Assembly: GCF_017744095.1 (NCBI RefSeq)
Contig: NZ_JAGHQX010000009.1
Span: 124,001-188,000, forward strand
Direction of reading: 5' to 3'
Length of the DNA stretch: 64,000 nt
Origin: Shimia sp. R10_1
Lineage (GTDB): Bacteria > Pseudomonadota > Alphaproteobacteria > Rhodobacterales > Rhodobacteraceae
Positions within the stretch are counted from its first letter, which is position 1. Each line of letters starts with the position of its first letter. The notes under the pieces were generated by a model that ran no database searches, was not told where the DNA came from, and saw only the letters and a program-made list of their open reading frames with translations. The translations under genes and the position numbers were made by a program. Below, piece by piece: positions 34,374 to 43,762 of this stretch.

Positions 34374-35119
34374 TGAAGTCGTTACTGACAGCTGCGGCCC
34401 TAACCGCACTCACGATTCCAGCCGCATTTGCCGCGGATCTGGAAGGGCGCGTTCTGAAAATCGGAACCGACGCCACCTATCCGCCCATGGAAACCGTTGA
34501 TGAAGCCACCGGCGAAGTTGTGGGTTTTGACGTGGATGTGATGAACGCGATCTGCGCCAAGGTGAATTGCGTGCCTAATTTCGTGAACACCGCTTGGGAC
34601 GGCATTTTTGCGGCCCTGCAGCAGGGCGAATTCGATCTGGTGATTTCTGGGGTCTCCATCACACCAGAGCGCGAAGAGACGATGGATTTCTCCGATCCCT
34701 ACATCGTTGTCAGTCAGGCGGTCTTGTTGTCGGTGGACAATGCGAGCCTGACGCTGGACGATTTCAAGGCAGGCGGCAACAAGCTTGCCGCACAAACCGG
34801 CACCACCAATGCGCAGCTTGCAGAAGATCTGGTGGGGCGTGAAAATGTCAGCCTCTATGACAATTTTTCTGCGGCGGTTCTGGCGCTACAGAACGCCGAT
34901 GTGGAAGGCGTGATCATCGATGGCACCTCTGCTGTTGCCTATGAGCAGGAATTTGCAGGTGAGCTGACCGTGGGGATCACCGGGCTGCAATCTGACCCGC
35001 TTGGCATCGTGTTTCAGGAAGGCGACGCCACTGTGGACGCCATCAACGAAGGTCTGGCGATGATCAAAGAAGACGGCACGCTCGACAAGCTGATGGGGAA
35101 ATACTGGGGCACTGAATAA
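34370..35119 (+). CDS. Amino-acid-type ABC substrate-binding protein (family 3)
   Basis: 249 residues with a Sec signal peptide (LLTAAALTALTIPAAFA, mature from ADLEGRVL). The family 3 fold is unmistakable: LKIGTDATYPPMETVDEATGEVVGFDVDVMNAIC, WDGIFAALQQGEFDLVISGVSITPERE, MDFSDPYIV. The amino-acid-binding Asp and Arg (VISGVSITPERE region) are present. It is unusual beside a glycosidase and sugar isomerase; the ligand may be an amino-sugar conjugate or opine-like compound (inference). GAGGAG precedes ATG 34370, which overlaps the LacI stop. Confidence 0.92.
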   Translation: MMKSLLTAAALTALTIPAAFAADLEGRVLKIGTDATYPPMETVDEATGEVVGFDVDVMNAICAKVNCVPNFVNTAWDGIFAALQQGEFDLVISGVSITPEREETMDFSDPYIVVSQAVLLSVDNASLTLDDFKAGGNKLAAQTGTTNAQLAEDLVGRENVSLYDNFSAAVLALQNADVEGVIIDGTSAVAYEQEFAGELTVGITGLQSDPLGIVFQEGDATVDAINEGLAMIKEDGTLDKLMGKYWGTE

Positions 35120-35135
35120 CCACCACTCACCCCAA

Positions 35136-35162
35136 GGCCCGACCCCTTCCGGGGGGCGGGCC
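35136..35162 (+). other. Hairpin between binding-protein and permease genes
   Basis: GGCCCG plus ACCCC pair with GGGG and CGGGCC across a short loop, a very stable stem. No T-run follows, so it probably protects the binding-protein mRNA or attenuates read-through rather than fully terminating. Confidence 0.6.
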
Positions 35163-35184
35163 ATCCAACCTGCAGAGAGATCCC

Positions 35185-36831
35185 ATGTCGCGCCTGAGTT
35201 CGATCCGGCCGAGCAACCTTGTGCTGCTCGCGGCCGCGCCCTTTATCATCTATTTATTCGCCTCATCGTCGAAATACCTTAGGTCGCTGGTCGCGATCCT
35301 TGGCATTGGCGAAAACGCGGGGCCAACTTTCGTGGGTTTCCTGCTGTTGTTTGTAACCGCTGCGCTTGCCTATCTGTGCGCGCGCCATGCGCGGTTTGTT
35401 GATTCTGCGCCGATGTGGCTTCGCGTTGCGGCACTCGCGGCACCGGTCTGCGCCACTGGTGTTGCGGCTGTGGGATATGCCGCACCACAAGTTTTGATGC
35501 CGTTTGCCGAGTCTGTCTTCTTCAATGCGCTGGGTGAGAACACCTCCACACTCATCGATCGCAGCGTGAAACCCTGGGCGCTGTTTCCTGAGGTGGTGAC
35601 GCAGGTGCAATCCGCCCTGCAATTTTTGCTCGTGCTGTTTGCTCTTCTTGTGCTGACCATTCCATTTGCGGCAAAGCTGCCCGCACAACTGCGCAATCCA
35701 GCCAGCCTTGGGCTGGAAATCCTGACAGGAGCTGTGCTGTTTTACCTACTCTTCATGGCGCACTGGCAGTTCGCAACAGGCGTTGCGATCACGTTTCGCG
35801 CGGCGATTTTTGCCTATATTTTTGCGGGTATTCTTGGGCTCATCTGGGTGGGCCTCCAGTCCTTTACGCCGAAAAAACGCACCACGGCGATCTATGCCGC
35901 GATCAGCATGAGTATGCTGGCGGCATCCGCGTTTTTCTTTATGCAGCCCAAAGTGACCTACGTTCTGGTTGGCAGCACGGAGGCGCGTATTGCCATTGTA
36001 CGCGGCACGCCGCAGGCGCAGGCCGACATCATCCGATTTGGCGAATTTGAAGAAAGCGCAGCGCAAAAGTACCGCATCCGCAGCGCGCCCGATGCCGTCA
36101 CAGCGCTTGAGCAGATTGAAACCGTCAAATCAGTTTCTGCTGCATTTGTGCCTGTGGAGGCACACACACAGGGATATCCTGTGCTTTGGCAAACCAGCTT
36201 TCTGCCGGATTCCAAGCGCAACCCCGCGCTGACCTTTGCGGTCCTTGGCTTCCTGCTGTTGACTCTGACCGTTGGAGGCGCCCAACACAAGTTGCATCCT
36301 CTCGCGGTGGGGGCCGAGTTTTTTGTCGATACGATCCGCGGCATTCCCATGCTGGTGATCATCCTTTATATCGGCCTGCCCTTGGCGGGGGCCGTGAAAG
36401 ATGCCACCGGTGGCGGCATCGACATGACCAATATGACGCGCGGGATTATCGCCATTTCGGTGGGCTATTCCGCCTATATGGCGGAAATTTTTCGGTCGGG
36501 AATCGAGGCCATTCCCAAGGGGCAAATTGAGGCTGGGAACTCGCTCGGCCTGTCACGCTGGCAGACCGCACGGCTGATCATTCTGCCGCAGGCTTTGCGG
36601 GTTGTGACGCCGCCCCTTGGCAATGAATTCATCGCCATGATCAAGGACACATCGCTGCTTTCGATCCTGTCGGTGCGCGATATGACCCAGCGCATGCGCG
36701 AGTTTCAGGCGTCAAGCTTTCTGCCATTCGCACCATTTAATACCGCCGCGATCCTTTATGTGGTGCTCACGCTGTGCTGCGCGAGCTTTCTGAAATGGAT
36801 TGAGCGCCGCACAGCAAGGGAAAACCGATGA
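35185..36831 (+). CDS. Amino-acid-type ABC permease with long N-terminal extension
   Basis: 548 residues, more than twice the usual HisM/HisQ length. Residues about 1-250 carry seven hydrophobic helices not normal for this family. Residues about 255-345 are a soluble stretch (ARIAIVRGTPQAQADIIRFG, then APDAVTALEQIETVKSVSAAFVP) that resembles half of a family 3 binding protein. Residues about 350-548 are the normal permease: FFVDTIRGIPMLVIILYIGLP, MTRGIIAISVGYSAYMAEIFR, EAA loop EAGNSLGLSRWQTARLIILPQAL. No ATPase gene lies in the operon, so an ATPase from elsewhere must be used. Its stop overlaps the GH42 ATG. Confidence 0.88.
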   Translation: MSRLSSIRPSNLVLLAAAPFIIYLFASSSKYLRSLVAILGIGENAGPTFVGFLLLFVTAALAYLCARHARFVDSAPMWLRVAALAAPVCATGVAAVGYAAPQVLMPFAESVFFNALGENTSTLIDRSVKPWALFPEVVTQVQSALQFLLVLFALLVLTIPFAAKLPAQLRNPASLGLEILTGAVLFYLLFMAHWQFATGVAITFRAAIFAYIFAGILGLIWVGLQSFTPKKRTTAIYAAISMSMLAASAFFFMQPKVTYVLVGSTEARIAIVRGTPQAQADIIRFGEFEESAAQKYRIRSAPDAVTALEQIETVKSVSAAFVPVEAHTQGYPVLWQTSFLPDSKRNPALTFAVLGFLLLTLTVGGAQHKLHPLAVGAEFFVDTIRGIPMLVIILYIGLPLAGAVKDATGGGIDMTNMTRGIIAISVGYSAYMAEIFRSGIEAIPKGQIEAGNSLGLSRWQTARLIILPQALRVVTPPLGNEFIAMIKDTSLLSILSVRDMTQRMREFQASSFLPFAPFNTAAILYVVLTLCCASFLKWIERRTARENR

Positions 36832-38792
36832 GCAAACTGGAACTGGGGGTTTGCTATTACCCTGAGCAATGGGACCCGTCGCTTTGGCGCGAAGATGCGC
36901 AGCGTATGGTCGAGATGGGGATCGACTGGGTGCGTATTGCCGAATTCACCTGGGGGCTGATTGAACCAAAACGCGGCGAGTTTCATTGGGATTGGTTGGA
37001 TGAGGTGATCGACATTCTGGGCGCGGCGGGCCTGCGGGTGATGATGTCCACGCCAACAGCGGCACCGCCCAAATGGCTGATTGATGCACACCCCGAAATC
37101 CTGCCAGTGGGGCCAGATGGCCGGGTGCGCGGCTATGGCTCGCGCAGACATTACTGTTTTTCCAGCACCGTTTATCTGGAAGAGGCCAAGCGGATCGCCA
37201 CAGAATATGCGCGGCGCTATGGGCAGAATCCCTATGTCAAAGCCTGGCAGATCGACAACGAATACAATGACCATGACACGGTGCTGAGCTATTCCGAAGC
37301 GGCCCGGGACGGTTTCCGGCTTTGGCTTGAAGGCAAGTACGGCACGATTGAAGCGCTCAATGACACATGGGGGGCGGCTTTCTGGGGGCTGTCTTACACC
37401 AATTTTGACCAAATCGAATTGCCCAATGGGCTGGTGGCGATGGCCAACCCAACGCAGTCGCTTGATTTTGCGCAGTATAGCTCTGACCGCGTGAAGTTAT
37501 TCAATCGGGCCCAAGTGGAGATTTTGCGCAAGCATTCTCCGGGTCGGGACATCACGCACAATTTCATGGCCGGGAGTTTTGAGTTTGACCACCATGACGT
37601 GGCCAAGGATTTGGACATCATCGGTTTTGACAGCTACCCGCTGGGCAATTTGTTGGGGTCCACCCTGTCTGATACAGAAAAGCGGCACTATCTGAGAACC
37701 GGTACGCCGGATTATCAGGGCTTTCACTGCGATCTTTACCGCAGTCAGGGCGACGGCCGCATGTGGATTTTGGAGCAGCAGCCCGGGCCTGTGGATTGGG
37801 CGGAAAAGAACCCCTCCCCTGCGGATGGCATGGTGCGGCTTTGGACATGGGCGGCCTATGCCCATGGCGCGCAGGCGGTGATGTTTTTTCGCTGGCGGCA
37901 GGCGAAATACGCCCAAGAACAGTTTCACACCGCGCTGCTGCGCTCTGACGGAAGCCCGGATCAGGCCGCATTGGAGGTGATGCAAGTGGCCAAAGAGCGC
38001 GCGCTGCTGCCAGAAGCCACACGCCAGAAAGCAAGGGTGGCTGTGATGTTGGATTATCAATCCATCTGGGCCGCTGACATCCTGCCGCATGACGATGCAT
38101 TCCCCAATGCGCAGATCGTACGCGAGTGGTATGCGGAGTTGCGCGCCTTGGGTATGGATCTGGATTTTGTCGGGCCAGACAGTGATTTGGCGGGGTACAC
38201 CCTGATCGTGCTGCCACAAAACATGATTGTGACCGCCGCGTTGGCAACGAGACTTAGAGAAAGCGGCGCAAAACTGCTGATTGGTGCGCGCAGCGGAAGC
38301 AAGACAGCGCAGATGCACACACCCCACAATCTGGCACCCGGTGTGCTGGCGGAACTGGCGGCAGTACGTGTGTTGCGGGTGGAGTCGTTGCCTGATCTGG
38401 CCGAGGAGTCCGTGCGCCTGAAAAACGGTACAGCTTTCGGCTTTTCCGGCTGGCGCGAGGTGATTGAAACGGATGCGGAGGTGCTTGCCACGTTTGCCAG
38501 CGACTACCGAGATGGCAGTGCGGCCGTCGTGCGCTCGGACCGCGCCACCTATGTCGCCATGGTTCCGCGCGGCGCGCTTTTGCGCGCGATCTTGAAAAAT
38601 GCGCTGGACTGGGCAGGGCTTACACCGACCCCATGCCACGCTGATCTTAGGATCACACAGCGAGGAGACTTGGCATTTGCGTTTAATTTCGGGCGGGAGC
38701 CCATCAGCGTGCCCGATACGGCGGGGCGGCCCTTTGTGATTGGAACGACAACGGTGCCTGCCTACGGCGTGGCTGTGTGGCGTATCCTGTAA
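36828..38792 (+). CDS. GH42 family beta-galactosidase
   Basis: 654 residues, full GH42 length. N-terminal (beta/alpha)8 domain: LGVCYYPEQWDPSLWREDA, WVRIAEFTWGLIEPKRGEF, TPTAAPPKWL, acid/base Glu145 in WQIDNEYNDHD and nucleophile Glu316 in RMWILEQQPGPVDW. A trimerisation domain (about 390-590) has RVAVMLDYQSIWA, and a short C-terminal beta domain follows. No signal peptide, so hydrolysis is intracellular after uptake. It is the last gene of the LacI operon; AAGGGA precedes the ATG. Family members cut beta-galactosides, some with arabinose or other glycones. Confidence 0.94.
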   Translation: MSKLELGVCYYPEQWDPSLWREDAQRMVEMGIDWVRIAEFTWGLIEPKRGEFHWDWLDEVIDILGAAGLRVMMSTPTAAPPKWLIDAHPEILPVGPDGRVRGYGSRRHYCFSSTVYLEEAKRIATEYARRYGQNPYVKAWQIDNEYNDHDTVLSYSEAARDGFRLWLEGKYGTIEALNDTWGAAFWGLSYTNFDQIELPNGLVAMANPTQSLDFAQYSSDRVKLFNRAQVEILRKHSPGRDITHNFMAGSFEFDHHDVAKDLDIIGFDSYPLGNLLGSTLSDTEKRHYLRTGTPDYQGFHCDLYRSQGDGRMWILEQQPGPVDWAEKNPSPADGMVRLWTWAAYAHGAQAVMFFRWRQAKYAQEQFHTALLRSDGSPDQAALEVMQVAKERALLPEATRQKARVAVMLDYQSIWAADILPHDDAFPNAQIVREWYAELRALGMDLDFVGPDSDLAGYTLIVLPQNMIVTAALATRLRESGAKLLIGARSGSKTAQMHTPHNLAPGVLAELAAVRVLRVESLPDLAEESVRLKNGTAFGFSGWREVIETDAEVLATFASDYRDGSAAVVRSDRATYVAMVPRGALLRAILKNALDWAGLTPTPCHADLRITQRGDLAFAFNFGREPISVPDTAGRPFVIGTTTVPAYGVAVWRIL

Positions 38793-38796
38793 ACCA

Positions 38797-38824
38797 AACA
38801 GGCGTGGCACATGCCACGCCTGTT
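38797..38824. terminator. Perfect hairpin between convergent GH42 and MCP genes
   Basis: A 13-bp perfect inverted repeat (AACAGGCGTGGCA / TGCCACGCCTGTT) with a 2-base centre, five bases after the GH42 stop and 26 bases from the MCP stop. It lacks a long T-run but its position suggests a bidirectional terminator. Confidence 0.6.
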
Positions 38825-38849
38825 CTGCATTTCACAACGCGCCCGAAGC

Positions 38850-40634
38850 CTATGCCGCAACATTCTGAGCTGTCGCTGAGCGATATCCACCGCGCCCGAC
38901 ATGAAAGAACTCAAGCGTTTCGGTGAGAGATTGCGCATCGCCATCAAGCACTTGGCTGGTCGCTGTTGCTTCCTCTGCCATGGCTGCATTGCGCTGCGTG
39001 ACCTGTTCTAGCTGCGAGGTGCCACTGTTTATTTCGGCAAGGTTTTCAGATTGTTCCGCCGCCCGCACGGACAGTTCTGATACCAGAACAGAGATCTGGT
39101 TGACGCGTTCCGCGATGCCATTGATCGCTGTGCCGGCGCTTCCAACCAGTTTCACGCCTTTTTCAACCTGTTGTTCGCTTTCAGAAATCAGCGACTTGAT
39201 CTCCATCGCCGACTCTGAGGACCGCTGCGCAAGCGCACGCACCTCTGAGGCGACAACCGCAAAGCCACGCCCTGCGTCCCCTGCCCGCGCCGCTTCGACG
39301 CCTGCGTTCAAAGCCAGCAAATTGGTTTGGAACGCAATGTCGTCAATCACACCAACGATCTGTGCAATCTGGCTGGAGCTTTGCTCGATCTGAGACATCG
39401 CGCCGACTGCATTTTCCACAATTTCACTGCTGGCCTCTGCTTGATCACTGGCTTCGCCCATGGTTGTGGCCACGCTACGGGTCGCATCTGCACCAGCAGC
39501 CACGCTCGCATTGAGCTCATCCATCGCGGCTGACGTCTCTTCCAATGTCGCCGCCTGACTTTCGGTGCGTTGCGCCAATGCGCCAGAAGACTGACTAATC
39601 TCTGAGGCGCCATTGCGAATGGAGGCGGCGTTGTCTTGCAGCGTGGAAACCGTGTGCGACAGACGCTCGGTCAAATTGTTGAAATCCGCACGCAGGGTTT
39701 CGTATTTATCGGCAAATGCCTCTTCAATGGAGACTGTCAGATCACCCTTGGAGAGCTTGTCGATATTGGTGCGCAGTGCCTCCACAACATGGCTCACTTC
39801 ACGTGCCTCGCGGGCTTTGAATGCCGCTTCTGCCGTGGATTTCTCTTCGATCGCGACTTTCAGATCCATAACAGACTGACCGAGCATACCGATCTCATCA
39901 CGACGATTGAGAAGCGTTTCGTCAATTTGCCCCTCACCGCGCACCATTTGATTGAGCACACCACGCAAGTTGCCAAGCGGTGCGCTGATCGACCGCGCAA
40001 GAACGCCAAACATCACCAGACCAAAAACACAGAACACAACCGCGACAACGATCACAATACGTTCTGTCAGCTGGAAGGAGCTCTGCGCCTTCTCATAGAA
40101 GTGGGCCGCACCGTCGACGTTGGTTTGCAACATCGTTTCGTTCATTTCGACGATCTCGAGAAAGAGAGTAGAAAAGGCCCCAGCACTCAGATCAGCGGCT
40201 TTGACATCATTGTTGGTTTGACTAAGCGAAACGATCTCATCGTTCATGACCAGAAGACGCTCAGCTTTTTTCATCAGGTCTAAAAAGGTCTCTGTTTCCA
40301 GGCCCGGATCGAGCGTTTGTTCAAACTGGCTCATGCGCTCGTTGAACTGCGTGATCGAATGCTGGATGATGTCTTCCTGCTGCCGCATTGCTTTGTCATC
40401 TGGCGCAATGATGTGAGATTTTTGTGCGATAAACAGATGGCTTAAAGCCGCCTCAGCCCCGGCCAGATTGATCGCACTGGTGAAGTAGTTCTGATAGATT
40501 TCTTCGGTGCCATCGGCGACCTGCTCTAGGGATCTGACATTGTAGATTGCCACGGATGCAAAGGTGACAAGCAGAACGAAGTAGCAGACACCAATTTTCT
40601 GAGAGATCCTCAGGTTTTTTGCAAATGAGTACAT
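38850..40634 (-). CDS. Methyl-accepting chemotaxis protein, four-helix-bundle sensor
   Basis: 594 residues. TM1 about 13-33 ([20 protein letters not shown]), a helical periplasmic 4HB-type sensor to about 190, TM2 about 193-215 ([21 protein letters not shown]), HAMP ([20 protein letters not shown]), a second HAMP-like linker, then the signalling domain with the tip [36 protein letters not shown]. No C-terminal CheR-binding pentapeptide. It relays periplasmic ligand binding to CheA/CheW. Divergent from another chemoreceptor gene; nearby transporters may supply ligands. Confidence 0.93.
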   Translation of the reverse strand: MYSFAKNLRISQKIGVCYFVLLVTFASVAIYNVRSLEQVADGTEEIYQNYFTSAINLAGAEAALSHLFIAQKSHIIAPDDKAMRQQEDIIQHSITQFNERMSQFEQTLDPGLETETFLDLMKKAERLLVMNDEIVSLSQTNNDVKAADLSAGAFSTLFLEIVEMNETMLQTNVDGAAHFYEKAQSSFQLTERIVIVVAVVFCVFGLVMFGVLARSISAPLGNLRGVLNQMVRGEGQIDETLLNRRDEIGMLGQSVMDLKVAIEEKSTAEAAFKAREAREVSHVVEALRTNIDKLSKGDLTVSIEEAFADKYETLRADFNNLTERLSHTVSTLQDNAASIRNGASEISQSSGALAQRTESQAATLEETSAAMDELNASVAAGADATRSVATTMGEASDQAEASSEIVENAVGAMSQIEQSSSQIAQIVGVIDDIAFQTNLLALNAGVEAARAGDAGRGFAVVASEVRALAQRSSESAMEIKSLISESEQQVEKGVKLVGSAGTAINGIAERVNQISVLVSELSVRAAEQSENLAEINSGTSQLEQVTQRNAAMAEEATATSQVLDGDAQSLTETLEFFHVGRGGYRSATAQNVAA

Positions 40635-41027
40635 TGCGTGTTTCTGATCCTGTTTAAACGTGTTCTGGCCCGTCTATTCGTAATTTGCTTGTTGAAGAGT
40701 TAAACAGTGTTCGAGAGGTCCGTCAGGGGACTGACCGCAACAGGCGCGGATCTAGATTTCAAGACAATGATGAGGGGGCTGCGCACCATAGTTATGATCT
40801 GACAGCATATCTGCCCGAACTTGGGATGCTGGAATGACATGTTTCAAAACTTCGAGCGCTGCAAACGATCATCATAAGCAATTGTTTTCAAATTGAAAAA
40901 TTCAAGAAAATCGACTTCAACCGGTAAAATAGGCTGCATTTTCAATATTTCGGCAAGCAAGGAGTTGTTAAGGGGCTCTCCCTAGGCCGCTTGAGCGCGA
41001 AGAACTACCAAAGGATTCAACTCACTC
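40635..41027. other. Intergenic region between divergent chemoreceptor genes
   Basis: 393 bases without a supported gene. Both promoters must lie here. AT-rich segments at 40870-40950 are the likely promoter area of the rightward gene. I found no sigma-28 flagellar promoter pattern, palindrome or hairpin of note. Confidence 0.5.
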
Positions 41028-42818
41028 ATGCTAGGCTTTCTTTCAAAACTGTCGACACGGGTTGTCGCGCTCGCGTTGCTGGCCGTTGGCCTCTCCATTG
41101 TGCTGGAAATGATTTTGCAAAATCAAATGCGGACAACCACAGAACAACTGCGTGATGCTGAGCTGAATAAGATCACCGAAATTGCCGTCAGCCTGCTGGA
41201 AGATCTGGATAAGGGCGTTCAATCTGGAAAATACACCGAAGAACAGGCTTATGAACTTGCGCGTGATCGCCTCGCAACGTTTCACTTTGGTGAAACAGGG
41301 TATGTATACGCATTTGACAGCGACTTCGTAATGCAAGCCCATCCAGTGTCACCAGACGCCGTGGGCAGCTATCGAGGCGATTTCAAAGACTCCAATGGCA
41401 TGCTGGTCTATCGCGAATTGCGGAAGGCCGCTGTCACCGAGGGCTCTGGGACACTCACATATCAATTTACCAAACCTGGAAGCACCGAAATGGAAGCCAA
41501 GGTTGCTTATGTGAAGTACTTTGAGCCCTGGGGTTGGACCGTTGGCACGGGCGTCTATGTGGCGGATATGGACGCACAGTTGGCAACCATCCGTAACAAG
41601 GCACTGACTGTCCTGGGCGGCATTCTCGTGATTTTGTGCGGTGCCGCCTTCTTCCTGACACGCAGCGTCACAGGCCCGCTTAGCCAATTGCGGGAAAGAA
41701 TGGGCAGTCTGGCACAAGGGGACACAAAGAGCGAAATCCCGTTCACACAGGCGCAGAATGAACTTGGCGATATGGGGCGGACTTTGGATGTGTTCCGTGA
41801 CGCGCTGGTGCGGCAAAGGGACATGGAAGTGGCGCAACGCGCGCGTGATGCCGAGCAGTCCAAAGTGGTGCAGACGCTATCGAGCCATCTTTCAAGCCTG
41901 TCGCGCGGGGACCTTTCCGCGAAAATCACAACAGAGTTCCCTCTCGACTACGAAGAGCTGCGCGCAGATTTTAATGCCTCGGTGACCACTTTGAGCCAGA
42001 CCATGACACAGGTCATTGAAGCCGCCGGATCTATTCGCAACGGTGCGGAAGAGATCAGCCAGGCGTCTGACGACTTATCCAAACGGACGGAAAACCAAGC
42101 CGCGACGCTGGAAGAGACCGCAGCCGCGCTAGATGATCTGACACATTTGGTGCGCACCTCTGCAGAGGGAGCACGGTTTGTTGAAAGCTCGATGGAGAAA
42201 GCCAAATTCGAAGCGGAACAGAGCGGCCAGGTTGTGCATAGCGCTGTCAAAGCCATGACTGAGATTGAGCAAAGCTCCAGCCAGATTTCGCAGATCGTTT
42301 CGGTGATTGATGATATCGCATTTCAAACTAATCTGTTGGCGCTGAATGCTGGCGTAGAAGCTGCGCGTGCTGGGGATGCGGGACGAGGCTTTGCGGTTGT
42401 GGCCTCTGAAGTGCGCAAGCTTGCGCACAGCTCCTCTGAGGCAGCTATGGAAATCAAAGGCCTTATCGACGAGTCTTCGAAACATGTAGAGCATGGCGTG
42501 GAACTTGTTGGCAAAACCGGCGAAGCATTGAACAACATCGCAGAACGCGTCGTGCAGGTTTCCAAAGGTGTCTCTGACATCGCGGAAGGTGCGTCAGAGC
42601 AATCAACAGGCCTTGCAGAAATCAATGCAGGGGTTATGCAGCTCGATCAAGTGACCCAGAAGAACGCGGCTATGGTCGAAGAAGCCACAGCCGCAGGGCA
42701 TATGCTCAATGGGGATGCGGCAACGTTGGTCGATCTTGTCAATCGGTTCAAGATTGCGGGTTCACAGAGCGCATGGGCACGAAACCCTGCTGCTTCGCCC
42801 ACCCAATCGGCGGCCTGA
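41028..42818 (+). CDS. Methyl-accepting chemotaxis protein, Cache sensor
   Basis: 596 residues. TM1 about 10-27, a periplasmic single-Cache domain ([32 protein letters not shown], then [22 protein letters not shown]), TM2 about 187-207 ([20 protein letters not shown]), HAMP ([18 protein letters not shown]) and the signalling tip [36 protein letters not shown] shared almost exactly with the divergent receptor. Cache domains of this type often bind small carboxylates. No CheR pentapeptide is seen. AAAGGA lies 12 bases before the ATG. Confidence 0.93.
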   Translation: MLGFLSKLSTRVVALALLAVGLSIVLEMILQNQMRTTTEQLRDAELNKITEIAVSLLEDLDKGVQSGKYTEEQAYELARDRLATFHFGETGYVYAFDSDFVMQAHPVSPDAVGSYRGDFKDSNGMLVYRELRKAAVTEGSGTLTYQFTKPGSTEMEAKVAYVKYFEPWGWTVGTGVYVADMDAQLATIRNKALTVLGGILVILCGAAFFLTRSVTGPLSQLRERMGSLAQGDTKSEIPFTQAQNELGDMGRTLDVFRDALVRQRDMEVAQRARDAEQSKVVQTLSSHLSSLSRGDLSAKITTEFPLDYEELRADFNASVTTLSQTMTQVIEAAGSIRNGAEEISQASDDLSKRTENQAATLEETAAALDDLTHLVRTSAEGARFVESSMEKAKFEAEQSGQVVHSAVKAMTEIEQSSSQISQIVSVIDDIAFQTNLLALNAGVEAARAGDAGRGFAVVASEVRKLAHSSSEAAMEIKGLIDESSKHVEHGVELVGKTGEALNNIAERVVQVSKGVSDIAEGASEQSTGLAEINAGVMQLDQVTQKNAAMVEEATAAGHMLNGDAATLVDLVNRFKIAGSQSAWARNPAASPTQSAA

Positions 42819-42844
42819 CGGGAGATACGAGGCCAAGTGCCCAC

Positions 42845-42881
42845 AACAAAAAACGTGCCATCGTTTTATGGTGGCACGTTT
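42845..42881 (-). terminator. Terminator between chemoreceptor and ChaN-like genes
   Basis: A 10-bp stem AAACGTGCCA / TGGCACGTTT with an 11-base loop. On the minus strand it runs into TTTTTTTGTTG, so it terminates the ChaN-like gene; the plus-strand side has only a short T-run and may weakly stop the chemoreceptor transcript. Confidence 0.8.
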
Positions 42882-42939
42882 CCCCAATTGATTTAAGCAG
42901 TGCAAAGAGTTCCAATCCACCCGGACAGCGCAGCAACGC

Positions 42940-43740
42940 TTATGACGCCGCCGGCATCTGGCAAAGCGCATCTGCGATATCGCCCATTGGCTCGGCGCCC
43001 TCCGCATGCGGCAGCAGAACGCGGCAGTTGTTGACGCCCTGATCTACAAGCTGTGACGGCGTGCCGTAGCGATGCTCCAGATGGCCGCGACCGATGATGC
43101 CAATCACAAGCGGTGCCGAAGACGATAGCGCGATTTCGGCAATGCGACAGGCAAACGCCCGATCCCACGTCTGTTGTGCACGCACAAAACGGTCAAACTG
43201 CGGATCCTCTGGCGATGTTGCCTTACGGTTGGGAAAAGCCCCGCCGGTGATGTCAAAAAGGTATTTGCGATAGGCTGCACTGGCCGGTGCCGCCTGTGTC
43301 AATCCTTCGCGGTCTGGCTCTGGGATGGCATCCCAACCCTCTTTGCCGACCTCAGTCACCAAACCGCGACGGCAGTTCAGCCCCAGCATCGGGATGCCAA
43401 AGTCTCGGCAGAAATGAAACAGCGGCATGTAGAGGCTTATGTCAAAGCCCCAAACGGTGCCCCATTCCACACGCTCTGCGAACTCAGGTTCGGCGATCTT
43501 GCCATCCACCCAATCCTGCAGAACGGGATTGAGGCGTTTGGGGAACATCTCAAAGCCCATCACGAGGTCTGATCGAAGTGCCAGCAAGCCGGCGGCCACA
43601 TGCATCTGCCAGCGGTGGTTCTCCGCTTTGTCGTGCTGTTCGCCGAGCAAGACAGCCTGTGCCTGCGCGGCTTGCGCAATCACATCGTGATGGTGCAAAG
43701 CTGCGCCGGTGCGGGGATCAAACCAGTTTCCGGATTTCAT
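42940..43740 (-). CDS. ChaN-like haem-binding / iron-regulated protein
   Basis: 266 residues of the ChaN (haem-binding uptake, Tiki-like) family: AVLLGEQHDKAENHRWQMHV near the N-terminus, VMGFEMFPKRLNPVLQDWVDG, WGFDISLYMPLFHFCRDFGIPMLGLNCRR, and VIGIIGRGHLEHRYGTP near the C-terminus. The ChaN lipoprotein of Campylobacter binds haem; this copy has no signal peptide or lipobox, so it is probably cytoplasmic or its N-terminus differs. Last of three minus-strand genes with a TonB receptor and an ABC protein, which together suggest iron or haem handling. Confidence 0.85.
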   Translation of the reverse strand: MKSGNWFDPRTGAALHHHDVIAQAAQAQAVLLGEQHDKAENHRWQMHVAAGLLALRSDLVMGFEMFPKRLNPVLQDWVDGKIAEPEFAERVEWGTVWGFDISLYMPLFHFCRDFGIPMLGLNCRRGLVTEVGKEGWDAIPEPDREGLTQAAPASAAYRKYLFDITGGAFPNRKATSPEDPQFDRFVRAQQTWDRAFACRIAEIALSSSAPLVIGIIGRGHLEHRYGTPSQLVDQGVNNCRVLLPHAEGAEPMGDIADALCQMPAAS

Positions 43741-43762
43741 CGGTTTCTCCTGTTATGCGCGC

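Noticed and set aside
37497-38810. 437-codon open frame opposite the GH42 gene
   Set aside because: GH42 catalytic motifs lie on the plus strand; the antisense product is rich in Arg/His/Cys with no family resemblance.
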